The position numbers and the translations under genes are program-made. A model generated the notes under the pieces. It was not told the DNA's origin, made no database searches, and was given only the letters and a program-made list of their open reading frames with translations. This document shows positions 47,780-58,336 of a stretch of DNA of 64,000 bases, piece by piece; position 1 is the first letter of the stretch; the number at the start of each line of letters is the position of its first letter. The stretch is from Anthoceros angustus. Taxonomy: Eukaryota; Streptophyta; Anthocerotopsida; Anthocerotales; Anthocerotaceae. Where the stretch lies: NCBI GenBank assembly GCA_010909165.1, contig MU008158.1, positions 2,381,478 to 2,445,477 of the forward strand, given 5' to 3'.

Positions 47780-47796
47780 TTTAGGGTTTAGGGTTT
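47780..47796. promoter_or_regulatory. Double telo-box / interstitial telomere-like motif
   Basis: TTTAGGGTTTAGGGTTT on the plus strand is two and a half units of the plant telomere repeat, preceded by G-rich AAGGGCAAGGGC repeats. It may be a paired telo-box of a promoter; which gene it serves is unclear, since the next start is at 49203. Confidence 0.45.
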
Positions 47797-48217
47797 CTGA
47801 CTCAGAATTTCATGCGTGCATTCCATTCGTATGTGCGATGACGAAGAAGAGCAGGTCCGAGCAGTTGAATCCTGAACTCTAAACTCCCGTCCCAGCTCCC
47901 GCCCCCGCGTTGTTAAACGCGCCATGGTTGCGTGCGTCACATCGGCATCTCAGCGCTCTCCACTGAAGCAGTCCCAGTCCCAGGCCCCATTCCCTGCCAT
48001 GGCCATGGCCGGAGCGCGGCACCTGTACGCGCTCGCGCCCGAAGCAAGGGCCGCCTGGAGGCGTCGCTCCAAACGAGCTGATGGGTTTCGCTGGCCCGTC
48101 TCCCTCGCCTTCTTGGCATCTGCGGAACATGATTCGGTTCTGTCAGGTCACTTCCCCGTCGTGCGCCACGCCCGCCCGCCACGTCCCAACTAAATAACAT
48201 GAGTGCCGGTTTTCCCC

Positions 48218-48235
48218 GGGGCCGGGGCCGGGGCC
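48218..48235 (+). repeat. (GGGGCC)3 tract, possible G-quadruplex
   Basis: Three perfect GGGGCC units followed by GG give four G-runs on the plus strand, enough for a two-tetrad quadruplex. It lies in intergenic DNA about 1 kb before the 49203 gene. Confidence 0.75.
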
Positions 48236-49202
48236 GGTCGTGACTTGCTGTCGACGGTTCATTTCATTTTTTACACACATGCCCTGCCGCTTGTTATCCT
48301 CGCCACGACTTCGATAGAGTCTATCTAGGTCGCGTCGGGAAAAGCTTCAATTCGGAATGCGTTTACAACTTTAGTCCTAAACAGCATACCTTAACACTGT
48401 TGCTGTTGCGGATGAGACACTTGTATTTCGACGACGCCAGCTCGCCGTCTTTCCCTTCCCCATCCCTCCCCGGCTGTGTCAGGCGAGTCTCGCAGGAGAA
48501 CCAGGTGTGATTGAAGGTTGCCTGTGCACGCCAGGTCCGCTTCCAAGCAACCAAACCCGATCCGGCTCGCCAAGTAGGTGGATTGGAGTCACTTGACCAC
48601 CGGCGCCCGCATCTGCCCCTGCCCGCCCATTTCGTCTTTCGTGTTGTTCCCGCTCAGCCATACCTGTCCGATTTGCAGCGCCACGCCCGCCCCGTCACCT
48701 CATTGAAACGACGCCTGCGCAGGCCATCTGCAGCATGCAGGCTCTTATAATGGATGCTTCTTGGCCGCCTCATGATAAGTGCACTGGTCGGCAATCGGCA
48801 TGTCCTGGACTCTCAGATTTGCAGTGACTCGCTGTAAACGGCTTCGGACCCTCGGCCTCCAGTCGGCGACACTGTTCAGGTTTGTGCTGGCAACTTTGCT
48901 TTCGCTCAGCTGCCATTTCCACATCCTTGCTCTGTTGCATGTCACATTAATTGGAGAGCTGTTGCAGGCGCCCGCTCCCTGCATAGCACTGCTGCTTGCC
49001 AATCTTGACACTCACGCCCGCACGCGTCTACAAAGCAGAGCCGTCTCTCTGCCTTCTTGTCGCTCACACCGCCTGCGCCGGCCTTGCTTTCTGTCTTCCC
49101 GCACCGTTGATTTGATAGAGATCTCCTGCTTTGCTGCGACTTGCTACTAGTGCGGCTAGCCTGTTCCCCAACCTTGCTACGGGTCTACGGGATTCGGGAG
49201 TC

Positions 49203-52200
49203 ATGGATGCTACACCTAAACCGGATCCGATATCTGGAAACCAGCCGCCACCGGCACCTTCGGCTCCGCCTGCGGCTGAAGATCTAAGTCAGTCTCCCGC
49301 CATCCTCACCAAAATGCTCTCCGTCTTCGTGGAACACTATGGTATCGACCTTTCGGAATCGGCCTTGAAGTTCTCTCTCTGCTTCCGCCTGGCCGCGCAG
49401 CAAGAGGATCCCGACCTGCTCTACCACCTCCTGCAAGTCACGCCCCTGGTTTCTCACCGGTTCCACTATGTCACTCACTCGGCAAAGGCGGGAAGGGTAA
49501 GGAAAAGGCTCAAGCTCAATAAGGACTTCCTGTATGGAGAGTTTGAGAAGCGAACCGGGGCGCACTTGGATCATCCCGAGATGAAGGAGATGGTGGAGGC
49601 AATGAGGTCTCTCAACAAGATCAATTCCGGGAAGCTTTTGAAGATTGTGGACAAGTACTATGTGCTACCTGAAGAAGGCCATCAGTCCAGCTCGCAAGCT
49701 TCAACAAGCTCACGCCAATCTCACTCCCCGTCTGTTCGCGGGTGTACCGTCTGCTCCTCTCATGACAGCCTGCTGCATTCTACTCAGCCTCAGGATATCT
49801 GCTTTGGCGTTTCTGGCACGGATGCGTCCTCCGAGCCGGAGTGTGTCAGAACTGTGGTGGATTCACGAGACCTGCAGTCTTCTTATGAGAAGCTCGCACG
49901 TCTGGCAGACGAGGTTGCTGCTACGCTTAAGAACTCGGATCCCTCCTTGGCGACTGATAGCGACAGCATATTGGCCTCGAGAGGAAGCTTGTCGGGATTC
50001 GTGACAACTGCTAACAGCTGGACACCAGGCTCAGATGGACCTAAAAGGCTTATTCCAGATTCAACCGGCCAAACCCGACCCCAACGACCAGCGCTCTCGT
50101 GCGATGAAATTAATTGCTGCTATCAAGATCAGGTATCATCACTCCTTCTCGAATCTCGCTTCATTGTGATTGTTAACTCTGAGAATGCCGGTACGTACCC
50201 GTAGATGTGGTGGCAAGCCGAGCTCATATCCTAGATGGTGTGTCCACTTACACAGGCTTGGAAATTCAACACTCCGCCGGCGGGCAAATTCACAGCTTGG
50301 CAGGGCCTTCCAGTACAAGATCAAACGCCATCCTGTGTGACAAAGAAGAAGCTCAAGGAGACTTTGCGCTTTAGTAGAATCACAAACTTTATCAACAAGG
50401 CAATCGACTCAGTTTTCAGCGATTTCCTGGTGTGGCATGCGGTCATCATCGCAGCATGCTCAGCCGATGTGAAGGCAGTCAAGAACATGCTCTCCTTTCA
50501 GTCCAGATTCGAAGCCTGCTTGATGGGCACCATAATCCCCAAGGTGGCCAAAGCAGGATTTGCGGAGATTTCGAAGACTCTCCACAAGCTAAGGTTGTTC
50601 ATTCATTCCACAATGTTGGACATCCTGATCAAGCTGGTAGCTGAGTCGGGAAACGACAACATGGTGTTTGAGCTTCTAAACAGCGACCACTTCGGCTCCA
50701 CTAAGTCACCTACCTGTGCCCCAAAGGAAAGAGGGTCACATACCACCTGGGGGCAGTTGCTTCCTCCTGGATCCAACGAGAGACTGGGCGGCGTTGAGAC
50801 GAAGCCAAATATTTCTGGGACTACCCAATCTCATCTGTCCAACCAGAAGATGGTGAAAACCCACAAGTCCATCAACTTCGATGATGCGTATGGGTGGAAG
50901 CAGAATTGTCCCTACATCTGCAACTCAGGAGATGAAACTTTCTCAACGTCAACACCCAAGTGGAAGAAGTTTCACATGTGGGAATATGGATTATGGGAGT
51001 TTCAACTGGTGGTTCCAGTCCTGTTGATGAGAATTGAATCTGATTCGAAGTCGATGACTGTATCGGGGTTTGCTAGTACTGGTTTGCTCAGTCAAGACTC
51101 TCTACCCGGCTATCAACAAAGAGTAACGCAAGAGAAAAGGAAAGGCCCGCATTCTGATCCAAGTATCTCAGACTACACGACCACGGGGCTATACTCGTCG
51201 GGCTCTGAGGTTTCTGGAAGGTATTCCCCTATCATGACGGAAATCTCGTCACTTGCTAGGTCCCAGTCTGGTGCAGTTCCAACACTGCTGAATAACATAT
51301 ACTCGAGCTTCCGAGTCTCGGACTCGAGGCCTTCAACGTTGGGTCTTGCTATCTCCCGAAGCTCCAAGCAAATTCATTCTGTCATCAAGCAGAAGCTACC
51401 GAAGCTGGGCTTTCTGTCTGCAATCCTGCCTTCAAAGAACTTCCACAGGTACAGCAATCTGAAACCGCTGGCTCGTCAGGCAGCTCATCTTCACGTGCAG
51501 CTCAAGACATCCGCCAACGAGATCACCGGAACCGGATACGCAGGCAAGAGTTTCCTGGAGATGTCTGTGGCAATCGACAATGTGCGTTGTAGAGTGGAGA
51601 ATGCAGCATGGGACGGGAAGAGGAAGCACTATAGGATGGGGCATTTTCCGACTTTGATCGAGATTTCTCTCAGTCCTATATCCTGCTCTTCGGAAGATGT
51701 CAGCGTGTCGTTGACGAGATCATCAAACAATCCAGCGTTCGAAGTCACTCTGAATGATTCTCTTAGTGGGGGAGGAGGCCTCAACCTTGGAATGTCACCA
51801 ACAGCGGAGATAACAGTGGGTGCCAGCACAACGGCCACATCTGCCGTGACAAGGTAATCTCAACAAAGATGGCCTGCCAAGTGCTGCATTTTCTGAATTT
51901 GTAACTTGAGCTTAGTGTGTACTCTCTCAGAATACTCGTGAACAGTTTTAGATAACGTGTATGTGGGCCCTGATGCAACATTATCGAAAGATGGATTTCA
52001 TGTTAATTTCATGTGTAGACGGATCCTTCTCGATTCTCGATTGTTGACTGCAGAGCGGGGCCAGGGAATTTCGCAGATCCCAGTAACTGAAGTTCTGTGG
52101 GTTTTCTTTCAGTACACCCTGGAGATTCGAGCAATTTGAAGTCGGAACTATTGGTGGAGGTTTCAGCTGGACCCTCCACAGTCTTGAAGGCAGGCCATTC

Positions 52201-52554
52201 GATCGACTGCATCCACAGAATGGGATATCCTCGAAGTACCATCCGACAACAACATTTCTGCGCAGCCCCTTCACAAAACTGTCTCCACCGGTAAACCCAT
52301 TGATTGATTCTCCCTTCAACGTAAGAGACGGGGGCGTAGTGTTCGCTGGGAGCGATTATCCTAATGCAATTCTGTGGAGGTTTCGGGAGGACATGAGAGG
52401 AGCCACAGTGACATGGGAGATAAAGGGTAGGATGCACAGCACTTTTGTATCCGGAAGGGGATTCTGGGAGACGAGAGTGGAGAATTTCCGCGAAGTCTTT
52501 CAACAAGAGCTAGTGGTAAACAGCACTAGTAGCAGACACCCGAGTGACTCATGA
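49203..52554 (+). CDS. Unrecognised large plant protein, 989 aa
   Basis: Not recognised as a named family. Exons: 49203-50132, 50256-51853, 52113-52554; the joins keep one frame across CYQDQ/AWKFN and AVTR/STPWRF. The N-terminal 150 residues are helical and ordered (AILTKMLSVFVEHYGIDLSE, FLYGEFEKRTGAHLDHPEMK). A Ser-rich linker follows, then a second helical block (around TNFINKAIDSVFSDFLVWHA), a long Ser/Thr-rich middle, and an ordered beta-rich C-terminus with WRFEQFEVGTIGGGFSWTLH and ILWRFREDMRGATVTWEIKG. There is no signal peptide, membrane helix, kinase or DNA-binding motif. Two ordered ends with a disordered middle suggest a scaffold or adaptor (inference). The start was chosen at MDATPKPDP; an upstream in-frame ATG at 49131 is possible. 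Convergent with the subtilase. Confidence 0.75.
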
Positions 52555-52954
52555 GACTGCACCAAATTGCAACTGACGAGGTGCGTGTGCAAGGACAAGG
52601 TTCTGCGAGTTTCTGCTGCTGACCAGATATGAGCTAGGAGATCGCCTGAGGATATGGGTCATGTGGACGTGTGTACCGAGACAAGAAAACATGAGCTAGG
52701 GCCATCGGGAAAAGTTACTGCATTTTTGCCGGAAGCTTTTCTATGATTGGTGTGTCGAAGGGCCGTTTTCACACACTGCAATTTTCTGTACATAGTTTTG
52801 CGTTTCGCGTTGTATGTACATAGATGTTCGTGGAACAAGATATGAAGTAGGTAGACCTACCTCACATTTTGTTTAGCCCGTAGTTCATAAAGAATAACGA
52901 AAGATTTCTCTCCACATACGTATGTGGACTGTAGAAAATTGAATGAGCGCGGTG

Positions 52955-55252
52955 TTATACTAGCCGTACAGCGATCGGGCTCTTCACTATATGCTGCCCG
53001 TGTTTCCAGGTTACCGATCCATAGGAATAGAGAGACTTGCGTTTGGCCGCAATTCGCTGCTTGGGATCGGCCCGGAAAGTGAGCTCAAACCCGAGCGTCG
53101 GCTGCCTGGGAGAGAAAGTTAGGACGCTTGGAAAAAGCGTGACGCTGATGCCAGGGGGGGGCTCGACGAGCGCGGTGTATCTAGAGCGTGAGGGGCCAAC
53201 GTTGGTAACAGTCCTGCGGACGGTCACCGTTCCGTTGGACGGCAGCTCAGAAACTGCAATGGACGGGTAGTTAAGGTCTGTGGCGCGGGGAAGCAACGTA
53301 GGGCAGGAGAAGCCCGGCTGCAAACTTCCAAGGTCAGCTGCCGACACGCCGGCGACGGCGCACAGGTAGGAGAGGTAGTCTGCGGTGGTGGCGTCATACA
53401 CCAGCCCGGGAGCCAGGGCACGCCAGGGCGCAATATCGCCTCCCCCGTAGTCCATGGCGGTGCCGGGCCCCTGCAGCGCCGTGGCGCTTGTTAGCATGGC
53501 GGATTTGATGGCCGACGGGCTCCAGGTCGGGTGCGCTGCCTTGATGAGAGCAGCCACGGCTGCGGCGTGCGGGCACGACATGGAGGTGCCCGTCAGGATG
53601 TTGAACTTGCTCCGCCGCCTATCCACCGGCAGATGCGAGGGAGGAGCCACGTCCGGCCAAGCGGCCAGAATGTTGGTCCCGGGAGCAGTCACGTCCGGCT
53701 TGATGAGATCCGGCGCCACCGGGCTGGGCCCTCGGGACGAGAATCCGGGCACAATCGGGGATGGCTTGTTCCCGTACGTGGTCCTGGAGGCCAGGATCTT
53801 GGCCGCTGCAGCCGCGCCCGCCTCCTGGATGTAGCGGAAGATGGCGGATCCGGCCTGGGTGTCCACAACCGTGGCGGGGAGGACGTAGGCGGAGGCGATC
53901 TCATCGTTTGCGTCGTCCACGATCACCACCCCCACACCCCCCGCCCGGAACACCTCCACGGCCGCCGCGCTGCGGGCGTCGTCCCGCCCGCCCGCTGTGG
54001 ACGCACACCACAATCCTGCCCTTGGCCTGACAGGATCCAGAGAGGATTCGATGCAGTGGCTGGACTGCGCGGGAGAGAAGAACCCGCCAGCAATGTCCGC
54101 AGCCGAGACTAGGGGATAGAACCTGTCCGCCACAGCCTGCGAGTTGGCGCTCCTGCCGGTGACGATCCCCGGCCCCGGCCCCTGCAGCTGCAGATCCGTG
54201 GGGAGGTCGCGGTCCGTGGTGCTGGCTCCCACGGTGATGATCCACGGCGCCGCGTTGTCCACGCTCTCTGCTCCCGGGCCGTCGTTCCCTGCAGACGCGA
54301 TCACCGTGATGCCGTGCTGCACGGCGTGGAAGGCCCCCACGGAGAGGCCGTCGAAGAGGACGCCATCTCCCCCGGACGACCCTAGCGAGACAGAGAGGAT
54401 GTCGACCCCGTCGCGGATGGCGTCGTCGTAGGCCGCCAGAATGTCGGCATCGTAGCATCCCTTGGACCAGCACACCTTGTAGACGGCCAGTCTGGAGAAG
54501 GGAGATCCTCCCCTGGCCGTGCCCCCCGCCAGGCCGAAGAAGCTCGCTCCCGCGACAGGGTTTCCCACTGCTGTTGATGCCGTGTGCGTACCATGGCCGC
54601 TGATGTCCCGAGGAGAGCGGTAGTCCGGCTCGTCTGATCCCACCGGGGGATTGATGGACTCGTAGCCCTGGAGATAGAACTTGGCGCCGATCAGCTTCCT
54701 GTTGCAATGCGAGGAGTTGAAGGAGGGCCCGGCTTGGCAGCTCCCTTTCCACCGGGCGGGGATAGGCGGGAGGCCCTCGTCGCTGAAGCTGGCGGACTCC
54801 GGCCATACCCCGCTATCGATCACTCCCACGATCACATCGCTGCCGTCCCTCCCTCTTGCTCGCTTCCCTACCAGATCCTTCCCTGCCTGCAGAGGTCCCA
54901 GCCCCAGGTACTGCCAGCTCGCGGTTGTGTGGAGCTTCCTCCTCGAGTTCGGCCTCACGGCAGCCACCTCCGGCCTGCCCCCAAGCTGCGCGGCCTCCTC
55001 CGCGCTCAGCTTGGCCGCGAAGCCATTGAAGCCATACTTGTAGGTGTGAACGAGGCGGCCCGACGCGCTCTCCTGGCTGCCAAGAAAGGAGGCCAGCAAA
55101 ACCCGCTGGCCTGCCTCCACCGCCGCCGGTGTCGCCCCGGCCGGCTTGCCCCCGAGGAAGACAATGTACACCCCGTCGGGCTGTTGCTGGGAGAAGGAGA
55201 CATCCAGCAGCAGGAAGCAGGCGACAATGCAGAGGAGGTGACGCAGCTTCAT
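52955..55252 (-). CDS. Subtilisin-like serine protease (SBT family), secreted, intronless
   Basis: Apoplastic serine protease of 765 aa in a single exon. It has a signal peptide (MKLRHLLCIVACFLLLDVSF), an I9 propeptide starting VYIVFLGGK, and a mature S8 domain from about TASWQYLGL (110). Catalytic Asp146 (VIDSGVWP), His220 (GHGTHTAST), oxyanion Asn323 (ASAGNDGPG) and Ser557 (GTSMSCPH) are all present. A PA insertion (about 370-490) and a C-terminal Fn3-like domain complete the plant layout; ASWQYLGL and overall features suggest SBT1/SBT5-type. Plant SBTs process peptide hormones and cell-wall proteins; the substrate here is unknown. Odd feature: at about residues 408-419 the frame reads RPRAGLWCAST, while the next frame reads AKGRIVVCVHSG, the sequence expected in the family, so two compensating 1-bp indels are likely at 53984-54032. 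The protein is otherwise complete. Confidence 0.95.
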   Translation of the reverse strand: MKLRHLLCIVACFLLLDVSFSQQQPDGVYIVFLGGKPAGATPAAVEAGQRVLLASFLGSQESASGRLVHTYKYGFNGFAAKLSAEEAAQLGGRPEVAAVRPNSRRKLHTTASWQYLGLGPLQAGKDLVGKRARGRDGSDVIVGVIDSGVWPESASFSDEGLPPIPARWKGSCQAGPSFNSSHCNRKLIGAKFYLQGYESINPPVGSDEPDYRSPRDISGHGTHTASTAVGNPVAGASFFGLAGGTARGGSPFSRLAVYKVCWSKGCYDADILAAYDDAIRDGVDILSVSLGSSGGDGVLFDGLSVGAFHAVQHGITVIASAGNDGPGAESVDNAAPWIITVGASTTDRDLPTDLQLQGPGPGIVTGRSANSQAVADRFYPLVSAADIAGGFFSPAQSSHCIESSLDPVRPRAGLWCASTAGGRDDARSAAAVEVFRAGGVGVVIVDDANDEIASAYVLPATVVDTQAGSAIFRYIQEAGAAAAAKILASRTTYGNKPSPIVPGFSSRGPSPVAPDLIKPDVTAPGTNILAAWPDVAPPSHLPVDRRRSKFNILTGTSMSCPHAAAVAALIKAAHPTWSPSAIKSAMLTSATALQGPGTAMDYGGGDIAPWRALAPGLVYDATTADYLSYLCAVAGVSAADLGSLQPGFSCPTLLPRATDLNYPSIAVSELPSNGTVTVRRTVTNVGPSRSRYTALVEPPPGISVTLFPSVLTFSPRQPTLGFELTFRADPKQRIAAKRKSLYSYGSVTWKHGQHIVKSPIAVRLV

Positions 55253-57075
55253 CCTGACAGGCTAATCAGATGCGCGACAGGACCTCCTCCTCACGGCCGG
55301 GGCGAGGCGCCATTGCCCTAATCGCAAGCCAAGCCCGGCGTTGGCCGCGGCTCAGTCGGGGAGGGAGAAGAAGAAGAGGAGGAAGGCCGCAAAGAAGAGG
55401 AGGGAGAGCAGGATCAAGGAGGCGGAGGCGACGGAGAAGGAGAGGAACAGGAAGAGCGTGATGCAGAAGAGGTATGGGAATACCACCAGGGACAGGAGGG
55501 CAGAATTCCGTGGCACATCCGTGCGCATCTGGTGAGGCGGGAGCGCAGCTAGCGCGTTCTAGAAGAGAAGCTGCAATGGTTGAGCCGACGTTCTAGAAAA
55601 CCCGGCAATGGCACGCGGCACTGCGAGCTTTGGGGAAAGGGTTGGCTCGTCGAGTCTTCGCGCCTTTGCGCCAACAGACAAGTCGAAGGACGCAGCAGCA
55701 GCAAGCTGGCACACTGCACTAAGCCTCTAAGGAAGACAGCGAGAGGCACGCGTAGCTGGGCTGTGAAGGATGACAGTGTGAATGAGCCTACGCCAGCCGA
55801 ACCCGGAATTGGAAGCAATAACGGTCCTTTTGATGTCACTCTTGCGTCAGGGCTTCGCGGCGATGCGTTTTGCCATTTCGTTTCGCCCGGTCCGGGCGCT
55901 CCCCACGGTGCGGAGCTTGGGACTTTGAACCCTCCAAAAATTCTGGGCCATCAACCAATGTCATGAAAATCGAAGCTTTGACAACATATGCATACAACTA
56001 GTCTTCGCAAAATTTATGTCAAGGCTTGACTGCCCTAACCTTTGGCGATACTCCATTGGGATTGTCTATATTTTATATTTATTTTTATCTTTTTTTATTT
56101 TTATGATATAAGTCCCGTAAATTTGCCATAAAAAGAAAACGGGTTCTGGACCCGTTTTGGGTATTCAAAGAATTGACGGGTTCTGGACCCGTTTTGGGTA
56201 TTCAAAGAATTGGTTCGTGACCTAGGACGAGAGTCCATTGACCCATGAGTATCGAGTCTATGAGTCCGTCGTGAGAAAGAGCATATGTATCATAAAAACG
56301 AGCTGGAGATATAGAGTTGGGTCATGTGTCCAAAGATCAGCAAGTTTCATTGAGACACTTTTTAGGGTGTAAATGATTTTCCAACTTTAAGATGTCCTTT
56401 TTTTTATGTGGTGATAGATTGGCTTGCTCCTCCTTTGTAGCCTCTAGCTTGCTCCTCCTTCTTATGTTCAAGTACTAACAACGTATAAGGTGAAATATGC
56501 ACCAATTTAGACGCCTATCTTAGCATGAAAGTTGCTTCACAACTCAAACGCATATCAGGAACTCACATACACGTTAGGGTAGAATGCCCATAGCATGTTA
56601 ACATGTTGTCCTAGCTAAGACGAGGCAATGGGCTAGTGACTTCCAGTGCAAGGGATGGCAAACAGCGTCGCAGTGTTTCGAATGGGAACACGTCCGCTGC
56701 AACTGGAAAGCATGGGTAGCTTCTCATAGTATGATGCAAGAAAGCAAAGATGGTATCAACTCGGGAGCGAAAAGCAAGATGTCATGACGAAAGGAAGTCA
56801 AGAAATCCTTAAACATACTTGGAGATGTTGTTGCAGATATTTTCTGCCGAACCGGGATGCGGTGGATCCTCTCCAATCGGGTGAGCAAAACATCCGGATC
56901 TCTAACCAGTTCCAGATACTGAGACTTTCACTCTTTGAGTTTCTCTTTGCATCATGGCTCCGGTATCGTTCCCTACGGCAGGTCCCAACCTTTTGCTACA
57001 TATCAGCATGGGTCGACCTCCGTGTTGCAATCGTCAAGGGCATAGGTCTTGCTAGTCAGTAGATGTGAAAACGTA
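55253..57075. other. Intergenic; no gene supported
   Basis: 55341-55535 is purine-rich and its Lys/Arg-rich frame is probably a chance product of GAGG/GAAG repeats. From about 56.0 kb the DNA turns AT-rich. Frames at 55580-55966 and 56784-57062 have no domain. Confidence 0.5.
56139..56212. repeat. Perfect 37-bp tandem repeat with internal palindrome
   Basis: Copies 56139-56175 and 56176-56212 are identical; each contains the inverted repeat ACGGGT-TCTGG-ACCCGT (17 bp). Confidence 0.95.
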
Positions 57076-58290
57076 CATAACATATGATAGATGTGCCCAC
57101 AGGAGAACAGAATTTGCTCATTGAAACCAAACCACCTGCGACAAGATGAACAAAAGCATATAAAAAATAAGGCAAACACGTAAGCAAAACTTCATAGCAG
57201 AAACAAAAAAATCGCTGGCGTATACCTAGCGCATATAGGACAGGTATTCAGTGTAATAGTTGGGGCTATCGTCCGGTCCAAGGGCATTGGAATGAAGTTG
57301 GTACAACCAAGCCTCCTTTCAACTTCTATTTTATCATTGGTACCAAGGAATTCATGATGTTGAAAGTTTATTCCTTGCGGTCGACAACACAAGGTTGCAT
57401 ATGAAGCTCATGAGAAGTGCAACAGTCCGGGATCTCCATCGCCAGCTCCTTAACCCGTTGATATAAGCTCTTTTCCAGTGCGTACAAGACTTTCTGCTGG
57501 CCAGCATGGTGACTGAACAGGAATCTATGCCAGCATGGTGACTGAATACGAATCTGTGCCACTATGGTGACTGAACACGAATCTATGCCAGGTGATGTTT
57601 TCATATGTTTCGTCCTCTTATATGTTTTTTCCACGATCTCCATCTCTTACGAACACCTCTGAATGTTAAAAGCCATCTCTTCAAGCCTTTTTTTCATTAG
57701 GCAATGACACTTTTAACGAACCTTTGCAATGGCTAGATGCTTATCAAGTTGCAAATTAGAGCAGTCAAGTAGACAAGTAGTAAGCTTAAATAATATTTGT
57801 TAAAGCCTAAAGACAAGTAACAAGCTTGTCTCCTTAATATTGAACACCTCAACTCTTGAGCACCTCATTCTTGCTAATGTTGTGGTAAAGAAACTAATCT
57901 TCGAAGTAGGAGACAAGAAAGTTTTTTGTCCTTGTTAGAAGCCTTTATGTCCCTTGAGAAGATTCCTCCTCCTCTCCTCTCCTCTTTCCACCATCATGGG
58001 CTGCCATACGATCCTTCAATCCGTATGTTTCCCAACTCTACAGATTGGGAGGTGGATGTATGCACTAGATCTGAAAGTAAAATTGTTGCAGCTTGGGCAT
58101 TGGTCCATCTCCCATACGGGTTTGCTGGGGTAGTTTCCAATACCTTGGAGGCATCAATTAGGAATTTGCCATGGATAAGCAGGGGTCCATTTAGGATGGC
58201 ATGGACGATCAATTTCCTACAAACAACTCGGGATGTTGCAGCATGCATTGGTCAGTGGACAAACGAAGAGCTTTTCCAATGGACAAAACG
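57076..58290. repeat. Tandem duplication, unit 1 (1215 bp)
   Basis: The unit begins CATAACATATGATAG and ends CAATGGACAAAACG. It is followed directly by a second copy starting with the same CATAACATATGATAG. It holds one open frame (57926 onwards) in its second half. Confidence 0.95.
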
Positions 58291-58336
58291 CATAACATAT
58301 GATAGATGTGCCCACAGAGAAGAATTTGCTCATTGA
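57926..58336 (+). CDS. Hypothetical protein, duplicated frame copy 1
   Basis: An open frame of 136 aa starting MSLLEAFMSLEKIPPP. The first 122 residues are identical to the frame at 59111. The last 14 arise from reading across the junction into the next repeat unit. Composition is ordinary (SKIVAAWALVHLPYGFAGVV, WISRGPFRMAWTINFLQ), but I recognise no family. It could be an exon or transposon fragment; there is no evidence that it is expressed. Confidence 0.35.
   Translation: MSLLEAFMSLEKIPPPLLSSFHHHGLPYDPSIRMFPNSTDWEVDVCTRSESKIVAAWALVHLPYGFAGVVSNTLEASIRNLPWISRGPFRMAWTINFLQTTRDVAACIGQWTNEELFQWTKRITYDRCAHREEFAH

Larger units (their letters stand above)
46262..49202. other. Intergenic region; no gene supported
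   Basis: Begins with the 3' UTR of the DUF3353 gene. Frames at 46672-46998, 47879-48200 and 48779-49150 lack domains, overlap opposing frames and show no splice support; the last probably lies in the 5' UTR of the next gene. The region contains a telomere-like motif and a GGGGCC repeat, listed separately. Confidence 0.5.

Noticed and set aside
53531-54112. 193-aa plus-strand frame within the subtilase
   Set aside because: Shadow of the minus-strand gene; Arg/Gly/His-rich with no domain.
53901-54806. Second minus-strand subtilase frame (301 aa)
   Set aside because: Mostly a shadow in another frame; only a short stretch (the AKGRIVVCVHSG region) looks genuinely subtilase-like, and that is explained by compensating indels.
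54707-55321. 204-aa frame on the plus strand over the subtilase 5' half
   Set aside because: It is antisense to a full-length protease with all catalytic residues, and its composition is what a GC-rich shadow frame would give.
55341-55535. Small Lys/Arg-rich protein upstream of the subtilase
   Set aside because: Explained by a purine-only GAGG/GAAG tract; no homologue recognised and no splice or start context.
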